Shown: positions 16,046 through 25,003 of the stretch, piece by piece
How the letters are laid out: each line of letters starts with the position of its first letter
Numbering within the stretch: the stretch's first letter is position 1
From: CAIMWS01 sp964409245
GTDB lineage: Bacteria; Verrucomicrobiota; Verrucomicrobiia; Limisphaerales; UBA1319
Direction of reading: 5' to 3'
DNA length: 64,000 nt
Assembly (NCBI GenBank): GCA_964409245.1
Contig: CAYPCQ010000026.1
Coordinates: forward strand, 1 to 64,000
Program-made: the position numbers and the translations under genes
Notes under the pieces: generated by a model
What the model was told of the DNA's origin: nothing
What the model saw: the letters and a program-made list of their open reading frames with translations, nothing else
The model's database searches: none

Positions 16046-16080
16046 AAAAGCGCGAATTGGGGATTCCAATTCGCGTTCCT
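16046..16080 (-). terminator. Rho-independent terminator of tig
   Basis: A perfect 10-bp inverted repeat (CGCGAATTGG / CCAATTCGCG, 5-base loop) spans 16051-16075. On the minus strand it is followed by CTTTTCTTTT, a convincing T-rich tract. It lies about 100 bases beyond the trigger factor stop codon. Confidence 0.8.
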
Positions 16081-16174
16081 AAAAAGCAACCTTCCAGTTA
16101 GCTGGCCCAAGGGCAAGGCCCACAGGTTCCATGATCCGCCAAAGCTAATGCATGACGGATGTAAAGAGTAAAGA

Positions 16175-17491
16175 TTATGCGCCCGCCACCGACTCTTCTT
16201 CGATCTGGGCGTGCAACTGCAGGAGATCGACCACTTTGGCCATGGCAATGTTATGGGCGATTTCGCCCAAGGCATCCTTTTCCTGGAGCTGTTTAAGCAA
16301 TTTCTCGGGCTTGATCTGGCTTTGTTGAGCCAGGATCATGACCTGCCGGTGGACTTCCTCCCAAGAGACTTGGATCTTCTCCTTCTCGACAATCTTGCGG
16401 GCCAGGTAGAGCCATTTGACGCGCTCCTTGGCGCTGGTACTGGCGGAACTGTAAATTTCGTCCTTCTTCTCATCCAGGATTTCCTTGGCAACCCCACGCT
16501 CGGTGTTGTTTTTTACAATATCGTAAACCAAGCTGCGGGTTTCACCCAGGACGATGGATTCCGGAAGATCTTCAATTCGTGCGCGGTCCAGCAAAGCTTT
16601 GGTGATTTGGCTGCGGATGGCGGCGTTTTGACGCTGCTTGATCTGGTTTTGCAGATCAGTCATTACCCCCTCACGCAATTTATCGACCGTTTCCGCCCCG
16701 AAGGCCTTGGCGAATTCATCGTTCAATTCCGGCAGTTGCAATTCTTTGACCTGGAGGACTTCCACGGCGTATTCGCCCCTTTTGCCGCCCAAGGCGGCTT
16801 CCGGAAAACCGGCCGGGAAATCGATCACGACGGTACGTTTTTCCGTGGCTTTGGCGCCGTTCAATTGCTCCGCGAATCCGGGCAGGAAGGAATCAGGTTC
16901 CAAACGCAGCCAGAAGCTCTTGTATTCCGCCAGGCGGTTGGCGTTCGGGGCGATTTCCTGCAGTGGTTTGCCATCCACGCTGGCCTGGTAATTGACCACC
17001 ACAAAATCGCCAGCCTGGGCCGGCCGCTCGACATCCAGGTAGGTTGCCTGGCGCTCCCGCAAGGACATCAGGGCACGTTCCATATCCGCCGGGGTGACCA
17101 CCATGCGGGGAATGCGCACCGCCAAACCTTTATATTCAGGCAGCTCGAACTCGGGCGCAATTTCGATGGTCGCAGTGAATTGCACCGGATTGCCGAGGGT
17201 GACAGGCACTTCTTCCACCTCGGGCGTCCCGGCCAGGTTGAGCTTCTCTTGTTTAATAGCGTCGGATAGGCTGGTGGTAATCACTTTGCGCTGGACTTCC
17301 TTTTGGATGTCCGAGGCAAATAATTTGCTTACCCGGTCCAAGGGCGCCTTGCCGGGCCTGAACCCAGGCAGGTTCACACGGCGTTGAAACTCCGACGTCA
17401 CTGTTTTATAGGTGGCGTCCACAGCGGCCGCATCCACTTCCACCCGCAGCAATTTTTTGCAGGGGGCTAAACTTTCAACCGTTACATTCAC
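16175..17491 (-). CDS. tig: Trigger factor, ribosome-associated chaperone
   Basis: Peptidyl-prolyl isomerase and chaperone at the ribosomal exit tunnel. The N-terminal ribosome-binding domain includes 'VNLPGFRPGKAPLDRVSKLF' (the signature loop), the FKBP-like PPIase domain starts near 'PAQAGDFVVVNYQ', and a long helical C-terminal domain follows. I prefer the GTG at 17491 ('VNVTVESLAPCKKL'): an AGGA ribosome-binding site lies six bases upstream, whereas the ATG at 17530 has none. That gives 438 residues, a normal length. It stands alone here: no clpP or clpX follows, contrary to the common tig-clpP-clpX order. A strong terminator follows. Confidence 0.95.
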   Translation of the reverse strand: MNVTVESLAPCKKLLRVEVDAAAVDATYKTVTSEFQRRVNLPGFRPGKAPLDRVSKLFASDIQKEVQRKVITTSLSDAIKQEKLNLAGTPEVEEVPVTLGNPVQFTATIEIAPEFELPEYKGLAVRIPRMVVTPADMERALMSLRERQATYLDVERPAQAGDFVVVNYQASVDGKPLQEIAPNANRLAEYKSFWLRLEPDSFLPGFAEQLNGAKATEKRTVVIDFPAGFPEAALGGKRGEYAVEVLQVKELQLPELNDEFAKAFGAETVDKLREGVMTDLQNQIKQRQNAAIRSQITKALLDRARIEDLPESIVLGETRSLVYDIVKNNTERGVAKEILDEKKDEIYSSASTSAKERVKWLYLARKIVEKEKIQVSWEEVHRQVMILAQQSQIKPEKLLKQLQEKDALGEIAHNIAMAKVVDLLQLHAQIEEESVAGA

Positions 17492-17654
17492 TTTCGGTCC
17501 TTTCAGGATCTGGTCTTCTATTCCGTCCATCTGGTTTGATTGTCAAGACGAGCCAGATAGGTTAGGCAAGCCTGGGTTTATCGTCAAGCTTCACAAAAAA
17601 ATAAAAATTGAACCCCAATTGAACCACCGGTTCCGGGCTTTTCGCTCCGCCAGG

Positions 17655-17681
17655 TTCCCGGTTTTTTCCCATTACCGGGAA
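17655..17681. repeat. Inverted repeat between tig and a small membrane-protein gene
   Basis: An 8-bp perfect inverted repeat (TTCCCGGT / ACCGGGAA, 11-base loop) lies in the divergent interval between tig (minus) and the 17739 gene (plus). No T tract follows. It could be an operator or an mRNA leader hairpin; nothing decides between these. Confidence 0.35.
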
Positions 17682-17738
17682 ACAGTCTGGAATAAAATGA
17701 GGCTGGCATGCGTGCGATCCCCGTGGCAGGTTTTTCCC

Positions 17739-17987
17739 ATGCGCGAACCCTTGGAAAGGGATTCAAAACCGGGCGTGCCTTTGGAATGGGACCGGGTGTT
17801 TGCAGCGGTGAATGATACTCACCAGCTGAAAGCCAGCATGCTCCACCAGATCCTGAAAATTTGCGCGGCGGCCCTGGCTGTGGGATTGGTTCTGGTCCTG
17901 TTTTCCGACGGATTGCTCTCCGGCATATACGAATTCATCAAAGCTTTTGGGCGGGAAGCGTGGGAACACGTCTTGCCGCATCGGTAA
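17739..17987 (+). CDS. Small single-pass membrane protein, unknown
   Basis: An 82-residue frame starting 'MREPLERDSKPGVPLEWDRV' with a hydrophobic helix ('ICAAALAVGLVLVLFSDGLL') flanked by charged regions. The same frame is open further upstream, but that part overlaps tig on the other strand and has no protein-like features. No family is recognised. It sits between two minus-strand genes with an inverted repeat upstream. Real or not is uncertain; the amphipathic N-terminal part and clean transmembrane helix are the only support. Confidence 0.45.
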   Translation: MREPLERDSKPGVPLEWDRVFAAVNDTHQLKASMLHQILKICAAALAVGLVLVLFSDGLLSGIYEFIKAFGREAWEHVLPHR

Positions 17988-18018
17988 AGCAGGATTCAAG
18001 GGGCTGACCGATGGCTGA

Positions 18019-19803
18019 TCAACCAACCGCCAGTTCCGGCTCGAGCCATTTGCCATGCTCGCGGATCAAATCCACCAATCGATCCACCGCTTCCGTTTCG
18101 GGGATGTTGAATTTGACCGCCGTTTTGCCCACGTAAAGGTTGATTTTGCCCGGCGCACCACCCACGTAGCCGAAGTCGGCATCGGCCATTTCCCCGGGTC
18201 CATTAACAATACAGCCCATAATGGCGATTTTAACGCCTTTCAAGTGCTGGGTCCGGCTTTTGATCAGCGCGGTGACACTCTGCAGGTTAAAGAGCGTCCG
18301 TCCGCAAGATGGGCAGGCAACGTAGTCCGTTTTGAAAGACCGGCAGCCAACCGCCTGCAGAATATTGTAGGAAAGACGGAGCGATTGCAGGGGATCCGGT
18401 TCGTTGCGCACGAGGATGGCGTCGCCCAGGCCGTCAGCCAAAAGCGCTCCCAGCACGATGGAAGAACGTAATTGGGCTGCTTCAGCCGCCAGCGGTGGAT
18501 CGGGTATCGAAAGACAATCCTTCAACAAAATCGGATTGGTCCAGCCGTAGTGCTTCAATTTGGCTGCCAGCAGACGAAAGGCCATGATGGGGGGCAAGTC
18601 CAAGCCGTCCTCCACCGTAACCATGTAGGTGCTTTTTTTAACCTCGAATTCCTGGGTGGGATCCACGGCACAAACGTCCAGGTTTTCGTAAATGATTTCC
18701 GCCCGCACATCATCGCGCGGCCGGACTTTGCCCCTAAGCTTGCGGGCGGTTTCCGCAGTAACCGCGACCCGCACGGTTTGCTCGCCCCCGCAGCGGACAT
18801 CTTCGTCCAGCTTGACCTCCGGGGTGGCCCGGCGCTGGTAATTATAAGGATCGAACGACAGGGGATGCGCCCGAAAACGTTCCACATTCTGGCTGGTTTG
18901 GGCCACTTTGGGCACCTCGCTCAGCAGTTCGCGGCAGACCGGGATTTCGCGCGGGGAATCCTCCGTGAGGGATACGCGGATGGTATCGCCCAGGCCATCC
19001 GCCAGCAGCGCCCCGATGCCAATGGCGCTTTTGATCCGCCCATCCTCGCCTTCACCCGCTTCAGTCACCCCCAGGTGCAGCGGATAATTCCAATCCGGTC
19101 CGAGGTGGTTGAGTTTGGCGGCCAGCAGCCGGTAGCTTTCGATCATCACCTTGGGATTGCTGGCCTTCATCGAAAACAGGAAATTATGAAAGCCATGTTC
19201 CCGGGCGATGCGGGCAAATTCCAGAGCGCTTTCCACCATGCCCAGGGGCGTGTCACCAAAACGGTTCAGGATGCGGTCGCTCAAGGATCCATGGTTGGCG
19301 CCGATGCGCAAAGCCCGGCCCAGCTCTTTGCAGAGCTGGAGCACGGGCGCAAATTTTTCCTCAATCCGATCCAGTTCTTCGGCATATTCCTGGTCGGTGT
19401 ATTCCTTGACGGCGAACTTTTTGGTATCGGCGAAATTACCCGGGTTGATCCTGACCTTCTCCACCCATTTGGCGGCCTCCAGAGCTGCATCCGGCTTGAA
19501 ATGGATATCCGCAGCGATGGGCGTGCGGCAGCCTTGGCTGCGGAGTTCCGCGACGATGTGGCGCAGGTTGGCGGCGTCGTTGACGGCAGGCGCGGTGATC
19601 CGCACGAGCTGGCAGCCCGCCGCCACCAGATCCAGGGTCTCCTTCACGCAGGCTGCAGTGTCCATGGTGTCGCAGGTGATCATTGACTGGATCACCACCG
19701 GGTGATCGCCGCCGATCACCACGCCGCCCTGCGCGGGATCACCAACCACAACTTCGCGCGTTTTGGCGCGGCGGAAAACGTATGGGGAATAACAATAGTG
19801 CAT
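18019..19803 (-). CDS. ispG: (E)-4-hydroxy-3-methylbut-2-enyl diphosphate synthase, long form
   Basis: Penultimate enzyme of the MEP isoprenoid pathway (GcpE), a [4Fe-4S] enzyme. At 594 residues it is the long form found in chlamydiae, Bacteroidetes, plants and PVC bacteria, with a large insert between the TIM barrel and the Fe-S domain. TIM-barrel signatures include 'PIAADIHFKPDAALEAAKWV' and 'RIGANHGSLSDRIL'. Cluster cysteines lie in 'CPSCGRTLF' and 'MGCIVNGPGEMADADFG' near the C-terminus. It ends the rseP-ispG pair with only 4 bases between them, a common arrangement. Confidence 0.97.
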   Translation of the reverse strand: MHYCYSPYVFRRAKTREVVVGDPAQGGVVIGGDHPVVIQSMITCDTMDTAACVKETLDLVAAGCQLVRITAPAVNDAANLRHIVAELRSQGCRTPIAADIHFKPDAALEAAKWVEKVRINPGNFADTKKFAVKEYTDQEYAEELDRIEEKFAPVLQLCKELGRALRIGANHGSLSDRILNRFGDTPLGMVESALEFARIAREHGFHNFLFSMKASNPKVMIESYRLLAAKLNHLGPDWNYPLHLGVTEAGEGEDGRIKSAIGIGALLADGLGDTIRVSLTEDSPREIPVCRELLSEVPKVAQTSQNVERFRAHPLSFDPYNYQRRATPEVKLDEDVRCGGEQTVRVAVTAETARKLRGKVRPRDDVRAEIIYENLDVCAVDPTQEFEVKKSTYMVTVEDGLDLPPIMAFRLLAAKLKHYGWTNPILLKDCLSIPDPPLAAEAAQLRSSIVLGALLADGLGDAILVRNEPDPLQSLRLSYNILQAVGCRSFKTDYVACPSCGRTLFNLQSVTALIKSRTQHLKGVKIAIMGCIVNGPGEMADADFGYVGGAPGKINLYVGKTAVKFNIPETEAVDRLVDLIREHGKWLEPELAVG

Positions 19804-19807
19804 GATG

Positions 19808-21238
19808 CTACTTGGCGGGTGCAGGAGACGGCGCCAGGACCGGTTCGGTTTTATCCGCTGGAGCCTTTTCCTGTTTTTCGATTCGCACCTCGCTTTGGAA
19901 CATGGATTTGAACAACTTAAACCGCAGGAAATCGTTGAAGGAGACGTATAGCATGAAGGAAATCAGCAGCACCGCAAAGGCGGTGGTCGTATATTCCAGA
20001 ACCCGCACATGGATTGGCCGGCGGATGGCCGATTCAACAAGTGAGATGGCTATGTGGCCGCCGTCGAGGACAGGTATGGGCAACAGGTTCAAAATGGCCA
20101 GGTTGATGTTCAGCAGCACCAGGAAGCTCAAGGCCAGGCGGAAGTCGGTTTTGATCTGTGCGGCCAGCATCGCCAGGATGCCGGGCGGCCCGCTCAGATC
20201 CCCAATACCAACGCCCGACTGCTTGGAATGGAACAAGGCCTGAATGGTGCTCACCGTCTTTTGCCAGACATCCACGATTTGCGCCCATGGCGTGGGACCC
20301 GGTCGTTTATCGATATAGTCCATCTTGGAACTGGATCCGATTTCGGCTTGGATGCGTCCGCAATTCTTATCCGGATCGAGCATGGGCGTGACCTTGATGG
20401 TCATTTTCTGTTTGGCGCGCCAGATTCCCACATCGGTGGGGATATTCCCGTTTTTCTTGATGAGCTTGATGAGTTGGTCCGGGCTCAGCACGGGGACACC
20501 GCCGAAAGAAATGACTTCGTCATCCTTTTTCAAACCGGCTTTTTCCGCCGGACCGTTGGCTACGACTCTATGGATGACTGGGTGGGCACGGGGAACCAGG
20601 TTCAGCAATTTAACAGTCACCCCGGCCTCCTCGTTGACCTTGGCGGTCAGATGGTAAAGATTGGTCTTTCCTTCCCGTTCCACCACCACTGGCAAAACAT
20701 TGGTCAAGGCCAGCATGGTGATGGACTGCATATCCTGCCATGATTTCACCGGTTCGCCGTTCACGGACAGGACTTTGTCCCCTTCGCGGATGCCCATTTT
20801 GGCCTCGGGTGAATCTGCATCCACCGGGCCAACGAATGGCGGGTTGACCAGTTCGGGCAGCCCAACCAGGTAAATGACCGCCGCGATGACGAAGGCGAAC
20901 ACCACGTTCATGAAAGGGCCGGCAAAAGCCACCAGGATTTTGGAGAGGGGCGAAGCCGGGGGGATATCCACCGCACCGCTGGCGCCTTCCATTGCTTCGG
21001 AGGTGATCATTTGGGGAAGTTTCACAAAACCGCCAGCGGGAATCCAGCGCCAGGAATATAATACCCCGTCGCGGGTCCAGCTTAGGATCTTGGGGCCGAA
21101 GCCAATGGCGAACTCCTCCACCTTCATGCCCCGGCGGCGGGCGACCCAATAATGCCCGAATTCATGAACAAACACTGCCGCTCCGAAGAGCAAAATCATT
21201 GTTCCGACAATATAAATACCTAGCAAAACATCAGTCAT
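19808..21238 (-). CDS. rseP: RIP metalloprotease, site-2 protease family
   Basis: Intramembrane zinc metalloprotease that cleaves transmembrane segments of regulators such as anti-sigma factors. The zinc site 'HEFGH' is at residues 25-29 in the first helix. Two PDZ domains follow ('GIREGDKVLSVNGEPVKSW' and 'GLKKDDEVISFGGVPVLSP'). The C-terminal helices contain the third metal ligand region 'LPIPVLDGGHI'. The 476-residue length is slightly above the E. coli protein because of a charged, Pro/Ala-rich tail. It lies directly upstream of ispG; dxr, often found before rseP, is absent here. Confidence 0.95.
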   Translation of the reverse strand: MTDVLLGIYIVGTMILLFGAAVFVHEFGHYWVARRRGMKVEEFAIGFGPKILSWTRDGVLYSWRWIPAGGFVKLPQMITSEAMEGASGAVDIPPASPLSKILVAFAGPFMNVVFAFVIAAVIYLVGLPELVNPPFVGPVDADSPEAKMGIREGDKVLSVNGEPVKSWQDMQSITMLALTNVLPVVVEREGKTNLYHLTAKVNEEAGVTVKLLNLVPRAHPVIHRVVANGPAEKAGLKKDDEVISFGGVPVLSPDQLIKLIKKNGNIPTDVGIWRAKQKMTIKVTPMLDPDKNCGRIQAEIGSSSKMDYIDKRPGPTPWAQIVDVWQKTVSTIQALFHSKQSGVGIGDLSGPPGILAMLAAQIKTDFRLALSFLVLLNINLAILNLLPIPVLDGGHIAISLVESAIRRPIHVRVLEYTTTAFAVLLISFMLYVSFNDFLRFKLFKSMFQSEVRIEKQEKAPADKTEPVLAPSPAPAK

Positions 21239-21400
21239 AATAACCCTGGATCTGACCGGTCAGCGGCAAAACTGTCCGCCCGGTTTCAGCACCCCCAATA
21301 TACGCAAGCTTTAACCGCTGGCAATAGCGGGATGGAGCACCCTGAGACGGGCGGCCTTTCCAAGGCCATGTGGGTGCTGGCATCCGATCGCTCACCGGGT

Positions 21401-22090
21401 TTAACTGCGGCTCCCCGCCGGCGGCAGCCGCAAGCGGTTGCGCCATTCCTCCAGACATTCCTCGATTTCGTTGCGCGGCAAATTCCCGTTCCGCAAGGCG
21501 GAATCACTTTGGCCCAGCAGGCGTTCGTAAAAGGAGATGCCCCATTGCAGGGTGGCTGCCGCCTGCGGATTCAAGTCCAGCAACTCATACAAAACATCTT
21601 CGGCCCGGGCAAATTGGCCGGTTCGCTCGTAATAATGCATCACAGCCGCCATGGTCGCGGGCGGCAGTTTGCCCGGTTCTATCCGGCCCAGGATTTCCGC
21701 CAGCTTGGGGACAAAATCGGGCAGGATGGCATCCTCCTCCTGCAAAAGGACGTTCAACAATAAATTCGCGGCCTGGACCAGGCAGGACTGGCTGGCCTCC
21801 AGGTTTCCTTGCGTGGCTTGGATTTCCGCGGCTTCGTTCAGCAGGCTGGTCAGCACCAGGCATTTAGTGCGCACCGCTTCCGTCGGCTCGCCTTGCACGA
21901 TCCTGGCCAGCAGCTCGGCGGTCGAAATCGTGCAGGCGGAGGCAACATTCAAGCCGGTCAGATCCTTCAAGGCCGCTTCCAGGTGTTCCGATGCAGTCGC
22001 AAAGTCCTCAGAATGAACATCTTGCCTGACCTGTGTCAGGAGTTGAAGAAAGCGCTGAATCATGCGCACCAGGTAATCTTGCCGGATCAT
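21401..22090 (-). CDS. DUF6483-like helical protein
   Basis: A 229-residue, mostly alpha-helical protein. The N-terminus 'MIRQDYLVRMIQRFLQLLTQ' resembles the DUF6483 family as I remember it. The middle and C-terminal parts look like divergent TPR/helix-hairpin repeats ('MHYYERTGQFARAEDVLYEL'). No catalytic residues or export signal are visible. I start at the ATG at 22090, where the family-like N-terminus begins; an upstream start at 22171 adds 27 residues of unlikely composition. Single gene, divergent from nusB. Function unknown. Confidence 0.7.
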   Translation of the reverse strand: MIRQDYLVRMIQRFLQLLTQVRQDVHSEDFATASEHLEAALKDLTGLNVASACTISTAELLARIVQGEPTEAVRTKCLVLTSLLNEAAEIQATQGNLEASQSCLVQAANLLLNVLLQEEDAILPDFVPKLAEILGRIEPGKLPPATMAAVMHYYERTGQFARAEDVLYELLDLNPQAAATLQWGISFYERLLGQSDSALRNGNLPRNEIEECLEEWRNRLRLPPAGSRS

Positions 22091-22352
22091 AGCTCTGCTT
22101 TTAATCGTTACCCGGTGGCCGATGGGAAAGCAATGGAACAACGGTTTTTTCCACGGCCGATAATGGGCCACTGAAGCCAGCCGCTGGCGGGCGCGGTTGC
22201 TGCCGATCCATTCCGGGCCATTATTGCAACCGATTGAGGCACTCTAACCTGCTGAGCGCCTGTTGATTATGCCGTTGTGCTCGGGGCTGGGTCCGGCCCG
22301 GCGGCATAAGAATTTGCTTTCCTCGGCTGGGGGTTGCTTCCATGCTGGGTTC

Positions 22353-22868
22353 ATGAGCAAGCGACGTTTGGCTCGTGAACGCACGGTTCAGTTCCTGTTC
22401 CAATGTGATTTGAATCCGCCCGAAGATTTGGAGGCGGTGTTGAATCATTTCTGGGACGCCCAGTGGCAGGCTGAACGGGCGGCAGCGGCTGAAAAAGGCG
22501 ATGCCCCCAAAGGGGAAGCCGCTGATACTTCCTTTCCCACCGCCAAGGAGGCTGCCTTGCGGCTTTTTGCGGACGGCCTGATCCGCGGCGTGGTGGAGCA
22601 TCGCCCCCAGGTGGACGAGCAGATTGTCAAATACGCCAAAAACTGGGATCTGCACCGCATGGCGGTAGTGGATCGCAATGTGCTGCGGCTGGCGGTTTAC
22701 GAAATGCTGTTCCGGGATGATATTCCCCCCGTCGTCAGCATCAATGAAGCGGTGGACATCGCAAAAAAATACAGCACCGAAGACAGTGGCAAATTCGTTA
22801 ATGGCATCCTCGACCGGGTCCGCAAGGACTTGCTGCGCCCCGCCCGCACCCCGAAGGATGGGGAGTGA
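22353..22868 (+). CDS. nusB: Transcription antitermination factor NusB
   Basis: RNA-binding antitermination factor that acts with NusE on boxA of rRNA operons. The core shows 'RTVQFLFQCDLNP' at the N-terminus, 'DRNVLRLAVYEMLFRDDIPP' and 'NEAVDIAKKYSTEDSGKFVNG' at the C-terminus. At 171 residues it is longer than E. coli NusB because of an Ala/Glu/Lys-rich insert at about residues 45-65. The ATG at 22353 ('MSKRRLARER') gives the canonical start. First gene of a plus-strand run nusB-ftsY-ribD-ribE; the riboflavin genes often neighbour nusB through ribH. Confidence 0.94.
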   Translation: MSKRRLARERTVQFLFQCDLNPPEDLEAVLNHFWDAQWQAERAAAAEKGDAPKGEAADTSFPTAKEAALRLFADGLIRGVVEHRPQVDEQIVKYAKNWDLHRMAVVDRNVLRLAVYEMLFRDDIPPVVSINEAVDIAKKYSTEDSGKFVNGILDRVRKDLLRPARTPKDGE

Positions 22869-22931
22869 GCGGGCTGGTTTCCCGCCTTTTCGATTCCGCT
22901 GCTTAAACTACCACTCAGTTTTTCTTGAATA

Positions 22932-23840
22932 ATGGGTCTCTTTAAAAAATTCGTTGCCGGCCTGCAAAAAACGCAGGCCAAACTCGTCCACGAAATCAAG
23001 CGGATCATCACCGGATCCCCCAAGCTGACCGGCGCCACGCTGGAGGACTTGGAGGGGGCGCTGATTGGCGCCGATTTAGGCATGATGATGACGACGCAAA
23101 TCGTGGCGGCCGTGAAGAAGGTTTACGAAACCCAAGGCAGCGGCGCTGATGTGTTCGCCATCGCCCGCCAGGAGGTGGAGAAAAGCCTGGCCAGCGACCG
23201 TAACGCGCTGATCCGGGCCGCCGATAGCCCGACCGTGGTTTCCCTCGTCGGGGTCAATGGCACCGGCAAAACCACCACCGCCGCCAAGCTGGCCCACTAC
23301 CTCAACGGGCAGGGGGAGAAGGCCATGCTGGCCGCGTGCGATACGTTCCGCGCGGCTGCGATCGAACAGATCAAAATCTGGGGGCAGCGCTTGAACGTGC
23401 CGGTCGTGTCCGGCAACTATGGCGCGGACCCGGCGGCGGTGGCCCACGACGCGGTCAGCGCGGCAGTGGCCCGCCAGTTCAATTACCTGATCCTCGACAC
23501 CGCCGGGCGCCTGCACACTAAAAACAACCTGATGGCGGAACTGCAGAAAGTCCACCGGGTCATAGCCAAACAGCGTCCGGGCGCGCCGCACGAAACGCTG
23601 CTGGTGCTGGACGCCACGACGGGCATGAACGCCCTGAACCAGGCGCGGGAATTCAACAAGACCGTCAAGCTCTCCGGCCTGGTAATCACCAAGATCGATG
23701 GCACCAGCAAGGGCGGGATGGTGGTGGCCATCCAAAAAGAATTGGCCCTGCCGCTGAAATTTGTCGGCCTGGGCGAGCAGGCCGATGATCTCCAGCCGTT
23801 CGACGCGGCCCAGTTTGCCGCCGCTTTGTTCCCCGGTTGA
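22932..23840 (+). CDS. ftsY: Signal recognition particle receptor FtsY
   Basis: GTPase docking SRP-ribosome complexes to the membrane. The 302-residue protein is the short NG-only form: after a basic amphipathic N-terminus ('MGLFKKFVAGLQKTQAKLVH') the N domain starts at once, without the acidic A domain of E. coli FtsY. GTPase motifs are G1 'GVNGTGKTTTAAKL', G3 'DTAGRLHTK', G4 'TKIDGTSKGG' and the closing 'GLGEQADDLQPFD'. It lies 63 bases after nusB and 25 bases before ribD. Confidence 0.96.
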   Translation: MGLFKKFVAGLQKTQAKLVHEIKRIITGSPKLTGATLEDLEGALIGADLGMMMTTQIVAAVKKVYETQGSGADVFAIARQEVEKSLASDRNALIRAADSPTVVSLVGVNGTGKTTTAAKLAHYLNGQGEKAMLAACDTFRAAAIEQIKIWGQRLNVPVVSGNYGADPAAVAHDAVSAAVARQFNYLILDTAGRLHTKNNLMAELQKVHRVIAKQRPGAPHETLLVLDATTGMNALNQAREFNKTVKLSGLVITKIDGTSKGGMVVAIQKELALPLKFVGLGEQADDLQPFDAAQFAAALFPG

Positions 23841-23865
23841 TCCGGCCACACCAGCTCTTATTTCC

Positions 23866-24999
23866 ATGGGCGGATCGGCGCCATCGGACCCCAGCCTGAT
23901 GAAACTGGCCTTGCGGCTGGCCAGGCGGGGCTATGGCCGCACCTCGCCCAACCCCATGGTGGGCTCCGTCATCGTGCGAAAAGGCCGGATCATCGGCCGG
24001 GGCTGGCACCATGGCGCCGGCCAGCCGCATGCGGAAGTGGAGGCCATCAAAGATGCCCGGCAGCACGGTTTTAATCCCCGGGGCGCCACCCTGTATGTGA
24101 CCCTGGAACCGTGCTGCACTCATGGCCGCACCCCCCCGTGCACGGAGGCCATCCTCGCCGCCGGCATCGCCCGGGTGGTGGTGGCGGCCACCGACCCCAA
24201 CCCCGCCCACGCCGGCCGCGGCTTCACCATCCTGCGATCCGCCGGAGTGGAAGTGGCGGTGGGGGTGCTGGCCGGGGAATCGGCGGCGATGAACGCCGCT
24301 TTCAATCACTGGATTGTGCACCGAACGCCCTGGGTGGTGGTGAAGGCGGCCATGACGCTCGATGGCAAGATCGCCACCCGCACCGGGGAATCCAAGTGGA
24401 TCACGGGGCCTCCGGCCCGGGCCGCTGCGATGTTCCTGCGCCAGGGGGTGGATGCCATCCTGGCGGGTGTCAACACCGTGCTCAGCGATGATCCGAGCCT
24501 GACTTGCCGCCCCGCCCGCCCCCAGGCCATCAAGCAGCCGGCCTTGCGTCGTTTTGTGCTGGATTCACACGGGCGCACCCCTTTGCATTCCCGGGTGGCA
24601 GCAGATGAATACGCCAGCCTGACCACCGTGGTGGTGACGGACCAGATTCCCCGGCCGCGGCTGCGGGCCTTGGAGCGGTGCGTGGCCGTCTGGGTGGCAC
24701 CGGCGCGGGATGGCCGCGCGGACTTGCCCTGGCTGCTCGCGCGGCTGGGCCAGGAATCGGTGACCAGCCTCCTGGTGGAGGGCGGGGGCCAGCTGCTCAG
24801 CGCCTTCTTGATGGCGGGGCTGGCCCATCGGCTGGCCTTCTTTTATGCGCCCAAAATCATCGGTGGCCGCGCGGCTTTTCCAGCCGTGGCCGGGCGGGGC
24901 GCCGGGGACTGGCGGGAAGTTGTGCGGCTCAAGAACCCGGTCTGGAAAAGCCTGGGTGAGGATTTATGGTTGACCGCCGGCCTTGAAATGAGTGAATAA
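23866..24999 (+). CDS. ribD: Bifunctional diaminohydroxyphosphoribosylaminopyrimidine deaminase / reductase
   Basis: Second and third steps of riboflavin synthesis. The N-terminal zinc deaminase has 'HAEVEAI' and 'PCCTHGRTPPC' (His-Ala-Glu and the two-Cys motif). The C-terminal NADPH reductase starts near 'WVVVKAAMTLDGKIATRTGE' and contains 'GVNTVLSDDPSLTCR' and 'LLVEGGGQLLSAFL'. At 377 residues, both domains are full length. I use the ATG at 23866; the frame continues upstream only inside ftsY. Four bases separate its stop from the ribE start, so the two are co-translated. Confidence 0.95.
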   Translation: MGGSAPSDPSLMKLALRLARRGYGRTSPNPMVGSVIVRKGRIIGRGWHHGAGQPHAEVEAIKDARQHGFNPRGATLYVTLEPCCTHGRTPPCTEAILAAGIARVVVAATDPNPAHAGRGFTILRSAGVEVAVGVLAGESAAMNAAFNHWIVHRTPWVVVKAAMTLDGKIATRTGESKWITGPPARAAAMFLRQGVDAILAGVNTVLSDDPSLTCRPARPQAIKQPALRRFVLDSHGRTPLHSRVAADEYASLTTVVVTDQIPRPRLRALERCVAVWVAPARDGRADLPWLLARLGQESVTSLLVEGGGQLLSAFLMAGLAHRLAFFYAPKIIGGRAAFPAVAGRGAGDWREVVRLKNPVWKSLGEDLWLTAGLEMSE

Positions 25000-25003
25000 C
25001 CTT

